Assembly (NCBI GenBank): GCA_905182425.1
Contig: CAJJBP010000009.1
Span: forward strand, 1 to 64,000
Length of the DNA: 64,000 bases
Direction: 5' to 3'
Origin: an uncultured Planktomarina sp.
GTDB taxonomy: Bacteria; Pseudomonadota; Alphaproteobacteria; Rhodobacterales; Rhodobacteraceae
The notes under the pieces are model-generated. The model ran no database searches, was not told the DNA's origin, and saw only the letters and a list, made by a program, of their open reading frames with translations. This document shows positions 49,116 through 59,362 of the stretch, in pieces. The stretch's first letter is position 1. Each line of letters starts with the position of its first letter. A program made the translations under genes and the position numbers.

Positions 49116-49526
49116 TCATAAGGTTTTAGTTAAAAGATGACTAAAGCCGATAATACCAGCGCAAAATATACAAATTCCACCAAAAACCTGAATTTTAAGA
49201 TGTAGTTTCTTTAAAGCTTCAATTTTGGCATTCAGAGAGGCGTTAGGTTTTACACGTTTGACACAATTGACACTGATATAAATTATTCCAACCTCGGGCA
49301 CGAGGATAAAACTAAGGGCTTTGAATAGTTCATTTCCGTAAAAGAAGCCTAAAATAAGGCCAGCGCTAACAAAGGCAGACACTATCCCCACCAGAACAAC
49401 TCCAACGGTATCGCTGTAGCTTGATACTCTCCTGCAATGCAAATCAACGACAGAGCCTAAGTAGTCAGATTGCCCACCACGTAACATATCTATTGGTATA
49501 CCTAAAACCCAAAGGATAGTGCGCAA
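49116..49526 (-). CDS. Small hypothetical membrane protein
   Basis: A 136-aa frame starting at TTG, or 123 aa if the internal ATG (MLRGGQ) is used. Three hydrophobic stretches are visible: VGVVLVGIVSAFVSAGLILG, LSFILVPEVGIIYISVN and IQVFGGICIFCAGIIGF, with a basic, possibly helical linker between the last two (VKRVKPNASLNAKIEALKKL). I do not recognise a family, and no good ribosome binding site decides the start. The region 49527-49696 upstream holds no gene besides the hemB leader. Confidence 0.45.
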   Translation of the reverse strand: MRTILWVLGIPIDMLRGGQSDYLGSVVDLHCRRVSSYSDTVGVVLVGIVSAFVSAGLILGFFYGNELFKALSFILVPEVGIIYISVNCVKRVKPNASLNAKIEALKKLHLKIQVFGGICIFCAGIIGFSHLLTKTL

Positions 49527-49696
49527 TCCATTGCAAGATTAGAAGGCACCAGTACCAACCGCTACTAAAAGCGTCCCAGAAAAGGAGATCAAAAAGGATC
49601 ATAAGTCAACGTTTGAATTTGCACTTTGCATTTATGTCCTGCTACACCTAAGGCGCACAGAAGAAAACCCAGTCAGTTTCTATGGAGAGAAAAACA

Positions 49697-50701
49697 ATGT
49701 CATACTTCCAAGTTCAGGCTCCCTTTCCTGCAAATCGACCGCGCCGATTACGAGCGACTCCCGCTATCAGGAATATGGTCCGTGAAACCTCACTCTCGCC
49801 TACGGATTTTATTTGGCCAGTTTTTGTGATGGATGGCACCGATAATGCACAAGCAGTTAGCTCGATGCCAGGAATTTACCGGCACACAGTCGATCGCCTT
49901 TCTGGCTTGGCACAGCAAGCGCTCGAGCTAGGCATACCATCTATGTGTATATTCCCCTTCATAGACCCCAGTTTGAAGACACAAGAATGCGAAGAGTCAT
50001 GGAATGCAGACAACCTTTGCAACCGCGCAATTCGTGCCATCAAAGCTAAAGTTCCTGAAATAGCGGTGATGACGGATGTGGCGCTAGACCCTTATAACAT
50101 AAATGGGCATGACGGCATCCTTAGGGATGGTAGGGTGATAAATGACGAAAGTGTAGAGGCTTTAGTTAGAATGGGCGCCGCGCAGGCTAATGCTGGTGCT
50201 GATATTCTAGGCCCATCAGACATGATGGATGGCCGTATTGGGGCCTTGCGTGGCATGCTTGAATCGAGTGGTCATGAAAACGTTAGTATTCTAAGTTACT
50301 CCGCAAAATATGCTTCGGCATTTTATGGACCTTTTCGAGATGCAGTTGGAGCCTCCGGTGTGCTGGTCAGTAACAAGGAGACCTATCAAATTGATCCTAG
50401 TAATGGCGAGGAGGCCATGCGTATGATCGCGCGGGATCTCTCTGAGGGAGCTGACATGGTTATGGTAAAACCGGGAATGGCCTACATCGACATCTGCCAC
50501 CGCGTTAAAACAGAATTTAAGGCGCCTACATTTGCATACCAAGTCTCCGGAGAATACGCGATGCTCCAGGCGGCAGCTAAAAATGGTTGGCTTGATGGCC
50601 CGAAGGTAATGCTTGAGAGCCTATTAGCCTTCAAACGGGCTGGTTGCGATGGTGTTGTGACTTATTTTGCACCCGAAGCAGCAAAAATATTAAATAGCTA
50701 G
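49697..50701 (+). CDS. hemB: Porphobilinogen synthase (delta-aminolevulinic acid dehydratase)
   Basis: Joins two aminolevulinate molecules to porphobilinogen for haem and corrin synthesis; 334 aa. Active-site lysines lie in LSYSAKYASAFYGPF (about 197-211) and MVMVKPGMAYID (about 250-261). In the metal loop the sequence DVALDPYNINGHDG has Asp/Ala where the zinc enzymes have cysteines, so this is the Mg/K-type enzyme. I start at the ATG at 49697, since GGAGAG precedes it at good spacing; an ATG at 49682 is in frame. It shares its end product pathway with cobK at the window start. Confidence 0.95.
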   Translation: MSYFQVQAPFPANRPRRLRATPAIRNMVRETSLSPTDFIWPVFVMDGTDNAQAVSSMPGIYRHTVDRLSGLAQQALELGIPSMCIFPFIDPSLKTQECEESWNADNLCNRAIRAIKAKVPEIAVMTDVALDPYNINGHDGILRDGRVINDESVEALVRMGAAQANAGADILGPSDMMDGRIGALRGMLESSGHENVSILSYSAKYASAFYGPFRDAVGASGVLVSNKETYQIDPSNGEEAMRMIARDLSEGADMVMVKPGMAYIDICHRVKTEFKAPTFAYQVSGEYAMLQAAAKNGWLDGPKVMLESLLAFKRAGCDGVVTYFAPEAAKILNS

Positions 50702-50798
50702 GCTTTGTTTGTAGCTCTCACGTGACAATCTTAAATAATTAAATTAATATTAAATAAAGCATCGGAAAAATCCGAGCAGATCACAGGTGGCAATTTAC

Positions 50799-51356
50799 AT
50801 GATTTTATCCAACAGAAGAAGTTTTGCTGTAGGGCTATTAGCCTTGAGTGGAATGGCGGCGTGCAGCAACGGCGTTGGCACAAATAACGCAGCACGTATA
50901 GATGCACGCGTTGAAACAACATTGGACACCATGTACAATAATTACCCTGGGACTAAGGAGTTAGCAACAAATGCTTCCGGCATCTTAATTATGCCCGTCA
51001 TCACAAAAGTTGGATTTGGTATAGGCCTCGGGTTTGGTCAGGGTGCTTTGCAAGTCGGCGAGGCTAAAGTTGATTATTATTCAGCCTCCAGCGCAAGTGC
51101 TGGCCCACAGATTGGCGTAAATCAATACTCGCATGTACTATTTTTTATGACACCTGAGGCACTGCTGGAGTTCAGAGAATCCCGTGGTTGGTCAGCCGGA
51201 GCAAATATTGAATACGCATATAAGGATCAAGGTGAAGCCTTGATAGCAAACACCGCCACTACTGGGGCATCTGTTGTTGCAGTTGTATTCGGTCAGGCAG
51301 GTTTGAAGATTGGAGCAACTTTGGATGGGACAAAATATACACGGATTATTCCTTAA
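50799..51356 (+). CDS. SYLF-domain (Ysc84-like) lipoprotein
   Basis: About 185 aa. It opens with MILSNRRSFAVGLLALSGMA followed by AC, a lipoprotein-type signal with a loosely fitting lipobox at the Cys. The rest is a SYLF/Ysc84-like lipid-binding domain: ASGILIMPVITKVGFGIGLG, FGQGALQVG, WSAGANIEYAYKD, VAVVFGQAGLKIGATLDGTKY. AGGTGG upstream fits the ATG at 50799 rather than the GTG at 50787. It is probably anchored in the envelope; its role is unknown. Confidence 0.83.
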   Translation: MILSNRRSFAVGLLALSGMAACSNGVGTNNAARIDARVETTLDTMYNNYPGTKELATNASGILIMPVITKVGFGIGLGFGQGALQVGEAKVDYYSASSASAGPQIGVNQYSHVLFFMTPEALLEFRESRGWSAGANIEYAYKDQGEALIANTATTGASVVAVVFGQAGLKIGATLDGTKYTRIIP

Positions 51357-51394
51357 ATATTTTTTCCAGGGCCTAAAAAATTTTCCGCATTTAC

Positions 51395-52259
51395 TCAGAT
51401 TAGACGTTTAATAAGACTTGATGTATCCAAACGACCTGCTCCCAAGTTTTGCAGATCTTTATAAAATTGATCCACTAAAGCCGTTACAGGTAAGCTAGCA
51501 CCATTTTCTTCTGCTGTAGCAAGGCAAATACCCAAATCTTTGCGCATCCAATCAACAGCGAAACCCAAAATCAAAGGAATTATTAGCCATGGTTTCATGC
51601 CTGTTTAACATCTGCCAGGATCCAGCAGCACCTTGACTAATAACCTCCACCACAGCCTTTGGATCAAGGCCGGCCTTTTGCGCAAAATGAATCCCTTCAG
51701 ACAGACTTTGAACCATCCCAGCTATGCAGATTTGGTTTACCATTTTAGTCAACTGCCCCGCTCCACTCTCACCTAAAAGCCTACAGACTTTTGAATAGAC
51801 ATGAATAATCGGTTCTACCTTCTCATAAAAAAACAAATCGCCACCACACATAATCCCAAGTTGGCCATTTTCCGCTCCGGCTTGACCGCCAGACACAGGT
51901 GCATCGACAAAACCGATACCAGTTGTAGCAGCAAGCTGATAGAGCTCCCTAGTAATTTTTGCAGAAACTGTGGTGTGATCTACAAATATTGCGCCATTAT
52001 GCATTGTGGCGAACGCACCATCAGGGCCAGTACAAATAGTTTGTAGATCATTATCATTACCAACACATGCCATTACAAAATCTGCGCCTTGAGCTGCTTG
52101 TCCAGGTGTCTTAGCGGAAGTGCCGCCATATTCGTTGACCCATTTTTTAGACTTAGAGGCTGTTCGGTTATAAACCGTGACGTTGTGTCCCGCTTTGTGA
52201 AGGTGACCAGCCATCGGAAACCCCATTACACCTAGGCCTAGAAATGCTACATTTGCCAT
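51395..52259 (-). CDS. 3-hydroxyisobutyrate dehydrogenase-like oxidoreductase, frameshifted
   Basis: Beta-hydroxyacid dehydrogenase family (HIBADH/tartronate semialdehyde reductase type), about 287 aa once joined. NAD-binding VAFLGLGVMGFPMAGHLHKA is at the N-terminus, the substrate loop DAPVSGGQAGAENGQLGIM is near residue 117, and the catalytic Lys is in GQLTKMVNQI (about 168-177). An indel within AAACCC at 51561-51566 splits off the last 60 residues; removal of one base restores SFDFGFAVDWMRKDLG. The exact substrate is uncertain. Confidence 0.83.
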
Positions 52260-52343
52260 TTGACTATCTCTTTCTTTCTATCCCGGTTATGGGTTCCTAG
52301 TTAATTATCTGCTGCGCGCCTCGCGTCAAGTAACGGAGAACAA

Positions 52344-54822
52344 ATGAATAGAGTATTTGTGTGGCTAATACGCTTCACCATAAGCCTTGCAGTTATATTT
52401 TTTATTGTATTGTGTTTCATGTACTTTCTTCTGTCGCGATCGCTGCCTGATTATGATGCGACCACTGAGGTTCAGGGCCTGATCACTGAAATTGAAATAG
52501 TGCGAGATACTGGAAACGTTCCACATATATTAGGAACAACTAACGCCGACACTATGTTTGGTCTCGGCTATGCCCACGCTCAAGATCGGTTATGGCAAAT
52601 GACGATGATGCGGAGGACTGCTCAGGGTCGCTTATCCGAACTGTTTGGCTTAGACACTTTACCAATCGATTTAGCAAACCGACGCTTGGGTATTTATGGT
52701 GCTGCGCGCAATTCCGTGCATGCTCTTAGACCGGAGACAAAACGGATGTTAGACGCTTATGCGGAGGGCGTGAACGCTCGCTTGGCTGAAATCAACGATG
52801 GCGCACTAGGACGTGGCGCGCCTGAATTTTTTGTTTTTTCTAACTCAATATCACCATGGCAACCTAGCGACAGCCTAGCAATTCTTAAGCTTATGGGTTT
52901 ACAATTCTCTGGCCATTTGGACATGGAAGTCCTACGTGCGCGGATGTCTCTAGCCTTGGGTGACAGTCGCCTAAAAGATATTTTACCAGATGAAACCGGT
53001 AGCGCTGTCTCTGAGTTGGAACACTTTTCTACACTCTTCCCAAATCAGGCATTACAATCCGCCAGCATTGCGATGCCATCGCAAGCGTTTTCTCCGTTTA
53101 AACCGGCTCCATTGGCCGGTGCATCAAATGCATGGGCTGCTATGCCTGGGCGAAGCGCATCAGGCAAAACATTGCTTGCAAACGATCCTCATTTAAGTTT
53201 AACTGCACCTTCAATTTGGTATCTCGCTCGTCTCGAACTTGAAACCGGTGGGCGTTATAGGAGGCACCGTACCAGGCATACCTGCCGTCCTCTTGGGGAG
53301 ATCTGACAAAATAGGTTGGGGCCTTACCTCGGCAAATGTGGACGATATCGATATCTATGTTGAAAAGCTAAATCCACAAAATTCAAATGAATATCTCTCA
53401 CTTAATGGCTATAAGCAATTTATAAAGCGGCAAAGCATCATCAATGTTAAAGATTCAAAACCAGTGACAGTTGAACTTTTATGGACTGAAAATGGTCCAG
53501 TATTGGATGGCAGCCTTTATAATTTAGCAAGTATAACTCCGGAAAAACACGTCACGTCGGTGGCATGGACGCTACTTTCATCAAACGACACGTCCTTTGA
53601 AGCTGCATTTGATATAATGTCGGCGGCGTCTGTTCAGGAGGCTTTAGAGGCTTCGAAGTCGTTTGTGGCCCCTCCTCAGAATCTATTACTAGCAGATGGT
53701 GATCAGATCGCCATGCGGACGATTGGAGCTTTGCCAAAACGCAATCACAACCATCAAACACAAGGTAGAATGCCATCTCCCGGTTGGATCTCAGAAAACA
53801 GATGGGACGGCATTTATCCCCCTTCAGTTAATCCATTGTTTTTAAACCCTATTGGAGGTATTATTGGAAATTCAAATAATAAATTCATCGACAGACCTTT
53901 TCCACAACACATAACCTTCGATTGGATTGACACCCAACGTGTTCAACGCTGGCGTCTGTTGATGGAAGAGCGGTCTTCGCATACACGGGACAGCTTTATG
54001 GAGGCCCAGCTTGATACAGTGTCCCCAACCGCCCGTGCATTATTACCCTTAATTGGCTCTGAGCTTTGGTTCCAGTCTCCAGCCGCACCATCAGACTCTA
54101 AAACTGCGAGGCGCCAGACCGCTCTTACTCTTTTATCTAAATGGAACGGCGAAATGAATGAACATATGCCAGAGCCACTTATTTATTCCGCTTGGACCCG
54201 CGCCTTACAAAAACGCTTGATTCAAGATGATTTGGGTCCACTTCATGAAGAAATAAAACACGTGCAGCCCGTTTTTATTGAACGTGTTTTTCGAGATGTT
54301 GGTGGAGCTTCTCGTTGGTGTGACGTGGTCCATTCAGTTTTAATTGAAACTTGCGCTCAAATGGCCAGCCTTGCTCTGGAAGATGCTTTAACAAACCTTA
54401 CAGAAAACTATAGTTCAGCGATTACTGCTTTGAGGTGGGGAGACGTTCATCAAGCCACACACGAACACCCTGTTTTGGGAAAAACACCAATTATTAAATG
54501 GTTTGTAAATATTGAGCAGTCAACATCTGGCGGCGACAATACTTTACAACGAGGAAAAACTATTGGAACTGGTGCTAATCCCTATTTAAACGTCCATGCC
54601 GGCGCCTACAGAGGCGTATATGACTTTGCGGATCCTGACAGTTCAGTGTTCATCATTTCAACAGGACAAAGCGGCCATCCGTTATCCCGCTTTTACGATA
54701 ACCTTGGAACGCTGTGGCGGCGTGGTGAATATTTACCTATGTCATTAGATAAGAGCCTTGCACGAGCTGCGTCGACAGGTATCACCCGGCTTATACCGGC
54801 CGAAGGTCGTACAAATCCGTAA
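52344..54822 (+). CDS. Penicillin acylase-family N-terminal-nucleophile hydrolase, frameshifted
   Basis: A large amidase of the penicillin/AHL acylase family, about 825 aa once joined. An N-terminal hydrophobic segment (FTISLAVIFFIVLCFMYFLL) suggests export or anchoring. The alpha part has RDTGNVPHILGTTNADTMF and GYAHAQDRLWQMTMMRRTAQ. The beta-subunit nucleophile is the Ser in AGASNAWAAMPG (about residue 261), where autocleavage would occur. An extra G in GGG at 53251-53253 breaks the frame; without it the junction reads ETGGVIGGTVPGIPAV. The substrate may be acyl-homoserine lactones, lactams or peptides. Confidence 0.83.
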
Positions 54823-56082
54823 AGGTTTTCTTCTGACGAGCGGTCCATTTAACATTAAGCGAGAAGCTATCGTCGGATTGCGTCTCAGATAACACCACAC
54901 CACTCTCGAACAACCACGCGCGTTCTTTGCCTTGCGCAAAGCTCAGCGTTAACGTCGTGAGATTTTTTTCTGGCGTGAGAATTTCTGAAACTGCGTTTAA
55001 AAACAATGAGATGCCTGCGCCAGTCTTGGCTGAAAGCATAAAAACACGATCAATGCGTTTTGCCGTATTAGAAAGAGCCTCAAATAAAGACGGTTCTAAT
55101 AAATCCGTTTTGTTCCATAGCTCTACTCTTGGAATATCCGGGGCCAATCCAAGACTTTCTAAAATAGCCTCTACATCCTTTGCTTGTGCATCAGTTTCAG
55201 GGTGAGAAATATCACGAACATGAACAACCAAGTTCGCCGCTGTGACCTCTTCCAGAGTCGCCCTAAATGAAGCCACTAATTCGGTCGGCAAATCAGAAAT
55301 AAACCCAACCGTATCCGATAGAATTATATCCATACCACTTGGCAAACTTAGAGCACGCATAGTTGGATCAAGCGTTGCAAACAGCATGTCTTTCACAAAA
55401 ACCTCTGCGCCGGTCATGTAATTAAAAAGCGTAGACTTTCCAGCGTTTGTATATCCAACAAATGCCACAATTGGATAAGGTATCTTTTTGCGAGCATTCC
55501 TATGCAGTTCACGTGTCTTTGAAACTTTGCCAAGCTGGCGCTCTAATCTCGTTAATTGAATATCTATAGCTCTCCTATCAGACTCAATTTGGGTCTCACC
55601 CGGACCCCCAACGAACCCCAAACCACCACGCTGGCGCTCAAGGTGTGTCCAAGCACGAACAAGGCGTGTGCGTTGGTAGCTAAGCGCTGCCATTTCAACC
55701 TGCAACACACCCTCTCGGGTGCGAGCGCGGTCAGAGAATATCTCTAAGATTAGACCAGTACGATCCAAGATCTTGACGCCCCATTCTCGTTCAAGGTTAC
55801 GCTGTTGTACTGGTGATACATGTCCATCAATCAAAACTAGCCCAACTTTTGATCTCATAAATATTTCTTTTAGTTCAGTAATTTTTCCCTTACCAATTTG
55901 TCTATTAAATGCGCGCGAGCTAAGCGCACGACCCCCTCACCAACCACTGTAATACCCGGAAGCGCATGCGCCAAACTTACAGCCTCCGCTAGAGCATCTT
56001 CCGATGTTCGCGGCGAGTATTTAGATTTAATTTCAAGGTGCAACACCCATGCATGAGTGTTTATTTGAGGCTCATCAGCCAT
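54791..56082 (-). CDS. hflX: GTPase HflX, frameshifted
   Basis: Ribosome-splitting GTPase HflX, about 430 aa once joined. The first 70 or so residues (56082 downwards) contain HAWVLHLEIKSKYSPRTSED and VVGEGVVRLARAH. A break between about 55890 and 55912 is followed in another frame by IGKGKITELKEIF, LIDGHVSPVQQRNLEREWGV, RQRGGLGFVGGPGETQIESD, G1 GYTNAGKSTLFNYMTG, G3 LSDTVGFISDLP and G4 LWNKTDL. The exact indel could not be placed. It lies directly after hfq, and its 3' end overlaps the convergent acylase gene by 32 bases. Confidence 0.88.
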
Positions 56083-56088
56083 TAGAAT

Positions 56089-56322
56089 CTATTCTTCGCC
56101 ATCATATAGCGAAATAACTTGAGACGGCATTATAGTAGAGATGGCATGCTTATAAACCAATTGCGACTGACCATCTCGCCGCAATAGAACACAAAAGTTA
56201 TCAAACCACGTTATAATTCCTTGCAGTTTCACACCATTGATTAAAAAAACTGTTACTGGTACCTTAGATTTTCGAATTTGGTTTAAAAACGCATCTTGTA
56301 AGTTTTGCTTATCGGAAGCCAT
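56089..56322 (-). CDS. hfq: RNA chaperone Hfq
   Basis: Hfq, 77 aa, a hexameric Sm-like RNA chaperone that pairs small RNAs with targets. Sm1 includes [20 protein letters not shown] and [18 protein letters not shown]; Sm2 has [14 protein letters not shown]. Its short C-terminus is typical for Alphaproteobacteria. It lies six bases before the hflX start, the common hfq-hflX pair. It is a natural partner for the small RNA proposed at 40078-40152. Confidence 0.97.
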   Translation of the reverse strand: MASDKQNLQDAFLNQIRKSKVPVTVFLINGVKLQGIITWFDNFCVLLRRDGQSQLVYKHAISTIMPSQVISLYDGEE

Positions 56323-56422
56323 TCGTTAGCCCTCTTGTTTGTGAGATCACAATTTTTCTCTTCCTTTCTTTATGTAACTCTTAATTCCGAGTTTCCACCC
56401 CAAATCACTTTACTAGTTGGAT

Positions 56423-57898
56423 TTAACGATAAATTTTTGGGTTCAGCAAAGCTAATAAAGCAAGAACTTCCAACCGGCCAAAGACCATAGAAAAGATCAA
56501 AAGTATTTTCGCAATTACAGGTAGATCCAAAATAATTACTTCGCCTGCTGACATAACCGTCACTAACGGGCCAGTGTTTGTTAGTGACGCTAGTGTCAAT
56601 TGAAGTGACCGCTGCACAGAAATTCCACACAAAGCGAGCCCTAGTAAAATTGCGGCTAGTGTAATTAAAAATAACATGAAAAAAACGCAGGCGAGCATAG
56701 CATTATTAAAACCGCCAGACTGTCCACCATTTTGTCCAGACACAACACGAGATGGAATAATTAGGCGATCTATTTCCGACTTACTGTGACTAACTAAGAT
56801 AAAAATTCTCAAAAGCTTAACTCCGCCAGCCGTGGTTGCTACGCCCCCCCCAAACGTTGCTAAAGCAGCCATCAGGAGCATACCTGTTCCTAGTTTACCA
56901 TCTTTAAACGGCATATACTCAGAAACAAACCCAGTCGTAGTCAAAAAAGAAATACTGGTAAATAACACTCCCCAGCTGTTTTGAAGTAGTTCAACAAACC
57001 CTATAGTATTAGACCAATGCAAAAACAGGAATGCTAAAAAAACTATAACAATCAGGATAATTGCGAGGCGCAACTCCGGGTCTTTTCTAAGAGATTTATT
57101 TTTTAAGAGGGTGCGCGTAAACAGAGCACGTGATAGCGCAAAACACATGACAACCATTAATATAATTTCATACCACCAAGCATCAGATGCTGCTCCTGGA
57201 ATTTTTATACCAAAAGTAGCCATAGCTGTCATTGCAGATAAAATCGAAAACAACAATCCATTTCCAACGAACTTAATCAAAGCCGCAGCTACGAACGTTA
57301 TAAAAAGGTAAACTGGCGCTAAACGCACTGCTTCACGCCAAAACTTCGCTGCGGAGTTTTGCTGGCGTACGCTAGCTTTAATTTGGTTTTCAATTAAATT
57401 TTCAGAGTGGCCCTGTAAATGCTCAAACCCACCAAGATTAAGTGGCGCAAAGACTGTCCAAGCAAACACCCACATCATAAAGCCACTTGCCCAACCAATC
57501 AATACTCGCCAAATAAGTAACGTATCATTTGAGTACTCAATTTCGAATATAGGCAAACCAGTGGTAGTGATGACGCTCACCATATCAAGATATGCATCAA
57601 GGAAGCTACCAACCTGACTGAGCTCATTTAGCGGAATCGCTAGAAAAAGAGGTAAACCCAAAAAGAAAGCAACAAGGGACCAAAGCTGGTTATACCGATG
57701 GTTAACGAGTTGATTAGTCTCAATCGCTACTCCTAAAAAACCAATTAAAAAAAGACCCAAAACAAAGGCATAGAGAAATGTTCGGCCCTCAATAAGTGCG
57801 CCTGCCCCGAAAGCATAAACTGCAGGAATCAAAAACATAGATACAAAAACACCTGGAATTGAGATTAAGAGCGGTAATTTAGAAAACCGGCTCCACAT
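56423..57898 (-). CDS. trkH: Potassium uptake channel subunit TrkH
   Basis: A 491-aa inner-membrane protein of the Trk/Ktr K+ transporter family with many membrane helices. Pore-loop selectivity segments are visible as VITTTGLPIFE (about 109-119), MATFGIKIPG, SFLTTTGFVSEY and SLTNTGPLV. It works with the cytoplasmic regulator TrkA, whose gene ends two bases upstream on the same strand. It is about the usual length, with no frame defect. Confidence 0.93.
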   Translation of the reverse strand: MWSRFSKLPLLISIPGVFVSMFLIPAVYAFGAGALIEGRTFLYAFVLGLFLIGFLGVAIETNQLVNHRYNQLWSLVAFFLGLPLFLAIPLNELSQVGSFLDAYLDMVSVITTTGLPIFEIEYSNDTLLIWRVLIGWASGFMMWVFAWTVFAPLNLGGFEHLQGHSENLIENQIKASVRQQNSAAKFWREAVRLAPVYLFITFVAAALIKFVGNGLLFSILSAMTAMATFGIKIPGAASDAWWYEIILMVVMCFALSRALFTRTLLKNKSLRKDPELRLAIILIVIVFLAFLFLHWSNTIGFVELLQNSWGVLFTSISFLTTTGFVSEYMPFKDGKLGTGMLLMAALATFGGGVATTAGGVKLLRIFILVSHSKSEIDRLIIPSRVVSGQNGGQSGGFNNAMLACVFFMLFLITLAAILLGLALCGISVQRSLQLTLASLTNTGPLVTVMSAGEVIILDLPVIAKILLIFSMVFGRLEVLALLALLNPKIYR

Positions 57899-57900
57899 AA

Positions 57901-59277
57901 TTAGAAAAAATCTACAGTGACTTGTAGCAGACGTTCAACTTCGCGAACATCATCGGCCAGAGCGAAAATAACAATATGATCACCCTCCTCGAGACGAACA
58001 GATCCAGATGGACGTAGGGTTTCATTACCTTTGCGAACAGCTCCAACCAAAACGCCTTCTGGGAACTCAACATCGCGAATAAAACAGCCTGCAATTGTAG
58101 ATGTTGACAACACCTGAGCCTCGATAATCTCACCCTCGGCGTCCCCAATTGAATATACTCCGCGAACACGCCCGTGGCGGATGTGGCGCAGAATTGAAGA
58201 CACAGTTGTTGCCCGTGGATTTACATAAGCATCTATTCCCATGGCTTGTAGCAAAGGAACCATTGTAGGATCGTTAACTAAACAAATTGCTAATGAACAC
58301 CCCATGGATTTAGCTCTAATTGCTGCCAATAGATTTGTTTTATCGTCATCAGTTACGGCCAAAATAGCGTCAGATTTTTCAATGTTTGCCTCTTCAAGCA
58401 TTTCAACGTCTAAACCATCACCATGCAATACTATAGTTTTTTCAAGGGCCTCTGCAGCCAATTCTGCAGTAGCTCGGTCTTTCTCAATAACTTTTGCACG
58501 AATACGACTGCTTCTACTTTCAAGATTTTTAGCAACTGCAAGCCCAACGTTCCCACCACCTACAATCACGACACTATCTTTGGACTGGGTTGTCTTACCA
58601 AAAATTTCCAGGGTTCTCTGAACATCATGAATTTGTACAAAAATATAACAGGAGTCACCACTAAAAATTTGATCTCCAGAACTTGGCACAAACAAGTTTC
58701 CATCACGACGAACGGCTACTACTATTGCTGAAAGCGTTGAAAACAAATCAGATAATTGTCGTAATGGTGTATTCAAAACGGGGCAAGCATCATCCAAAGT
58801 TATACCAAGCATTTGGACTTCACCATTCATAAAAAACTCTGTTTCAAAAGCTGCAGGCGTCTCAAGACGTCTCAACGCTGCTTCGGCAACTTCTTTTTCC
58901 GGACTTATCACAACATCAATTGGAAGGTGGTCACGCCGATAAAGATCTGCGTAAATTGCATCCAAATAGCTCTGCGAGCGAAGGCGAGCGATTTTCCGTG
59001 TAATATTAAATACCGAGTGGGCTACCTGACACGTAACCATATTTACTTCATCAGAATGAGTGGCTGCAATAATCATATCTGCATCAGCGGCCCCAGCACG
59101 CGCTAAAATATCAGGATAACTCGCGAATCCAACAATGCCTTGCACATCCAAGGAGTCTGTAGCTCTGCGTACAAGATCTGGATCACGATCCACCACGGTT
59201 ACGTCATTTTTTTCATTGGCGAGATGCCGTGCTATTTGCCAGCCAACTTGGCCTGCTCCACAAATGATCACTTTCAT
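57901..59277 (-). CDS. trkA: Trk potassium system regulatory subunit TrkA
   Basis: A 458-aa cytoplasmic NAD(H)-binding gating subunit with two RCK units. The first Rossmann motif is VIICGAGQVGWQIARHLA (about 3-20) and the second VVIVGGGNVGLAVAKNLE (about 235-252). TrkA_C domains follow each (DHIVIFALADDVREVERLL at the end). I begin at the ATG at 59277, preceded by AAGGGGG; the open frame to 59313 has no homology. It lies between ntrX and trkH. Confidence 0.95.
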   Translation of the reverse strand: MKVIICGAGQVGWQIARHLANEKNDVTVVDRDPDLVRRATDSLDVQGIVGFASYPDILARAGAADADMIIAATHSDEVNMVTCQVAHSVFNITRKIARLRSQSYLDAIYADLYRRDHLPIDVVISPEKEVAEAALRRLETPAAFETEFFMNGEVQMLGITLDDACPVLNTPLRQLSDLFSTLSAIVVAVRRDGNLFVPSSGDQIFSGDSCYIFVQIHDVQRTLEIFGKTTQSKDSVVIVGGGNVGLAVAKNLESRSSRIRAKVIEKDRATAELAAEALEKTIVLHGDGLDVEMLEEANIEKSDAILAVTDDDKTNLLAAIRAKSMGCSLAICLVNDPTMVPLLQAMGIDAYVNPRATTVSSILRHIRHGRVRGVYSIGDAEGEIIEAQVLSTSTIAGCFIRDVEFPEGVLVGAVRKGNETLRPSGSVRLEEGDHIVIFALADDVREVERLLQVTVDFF

Positions 59278-59362
59278 GGGACATGCCCCCTTGAGATCAA
59301 CAAAACTATGCACAGAGCTTTGTCAGACAAGCCACTGAACGTCAATTAGTGGTTTACTCACT

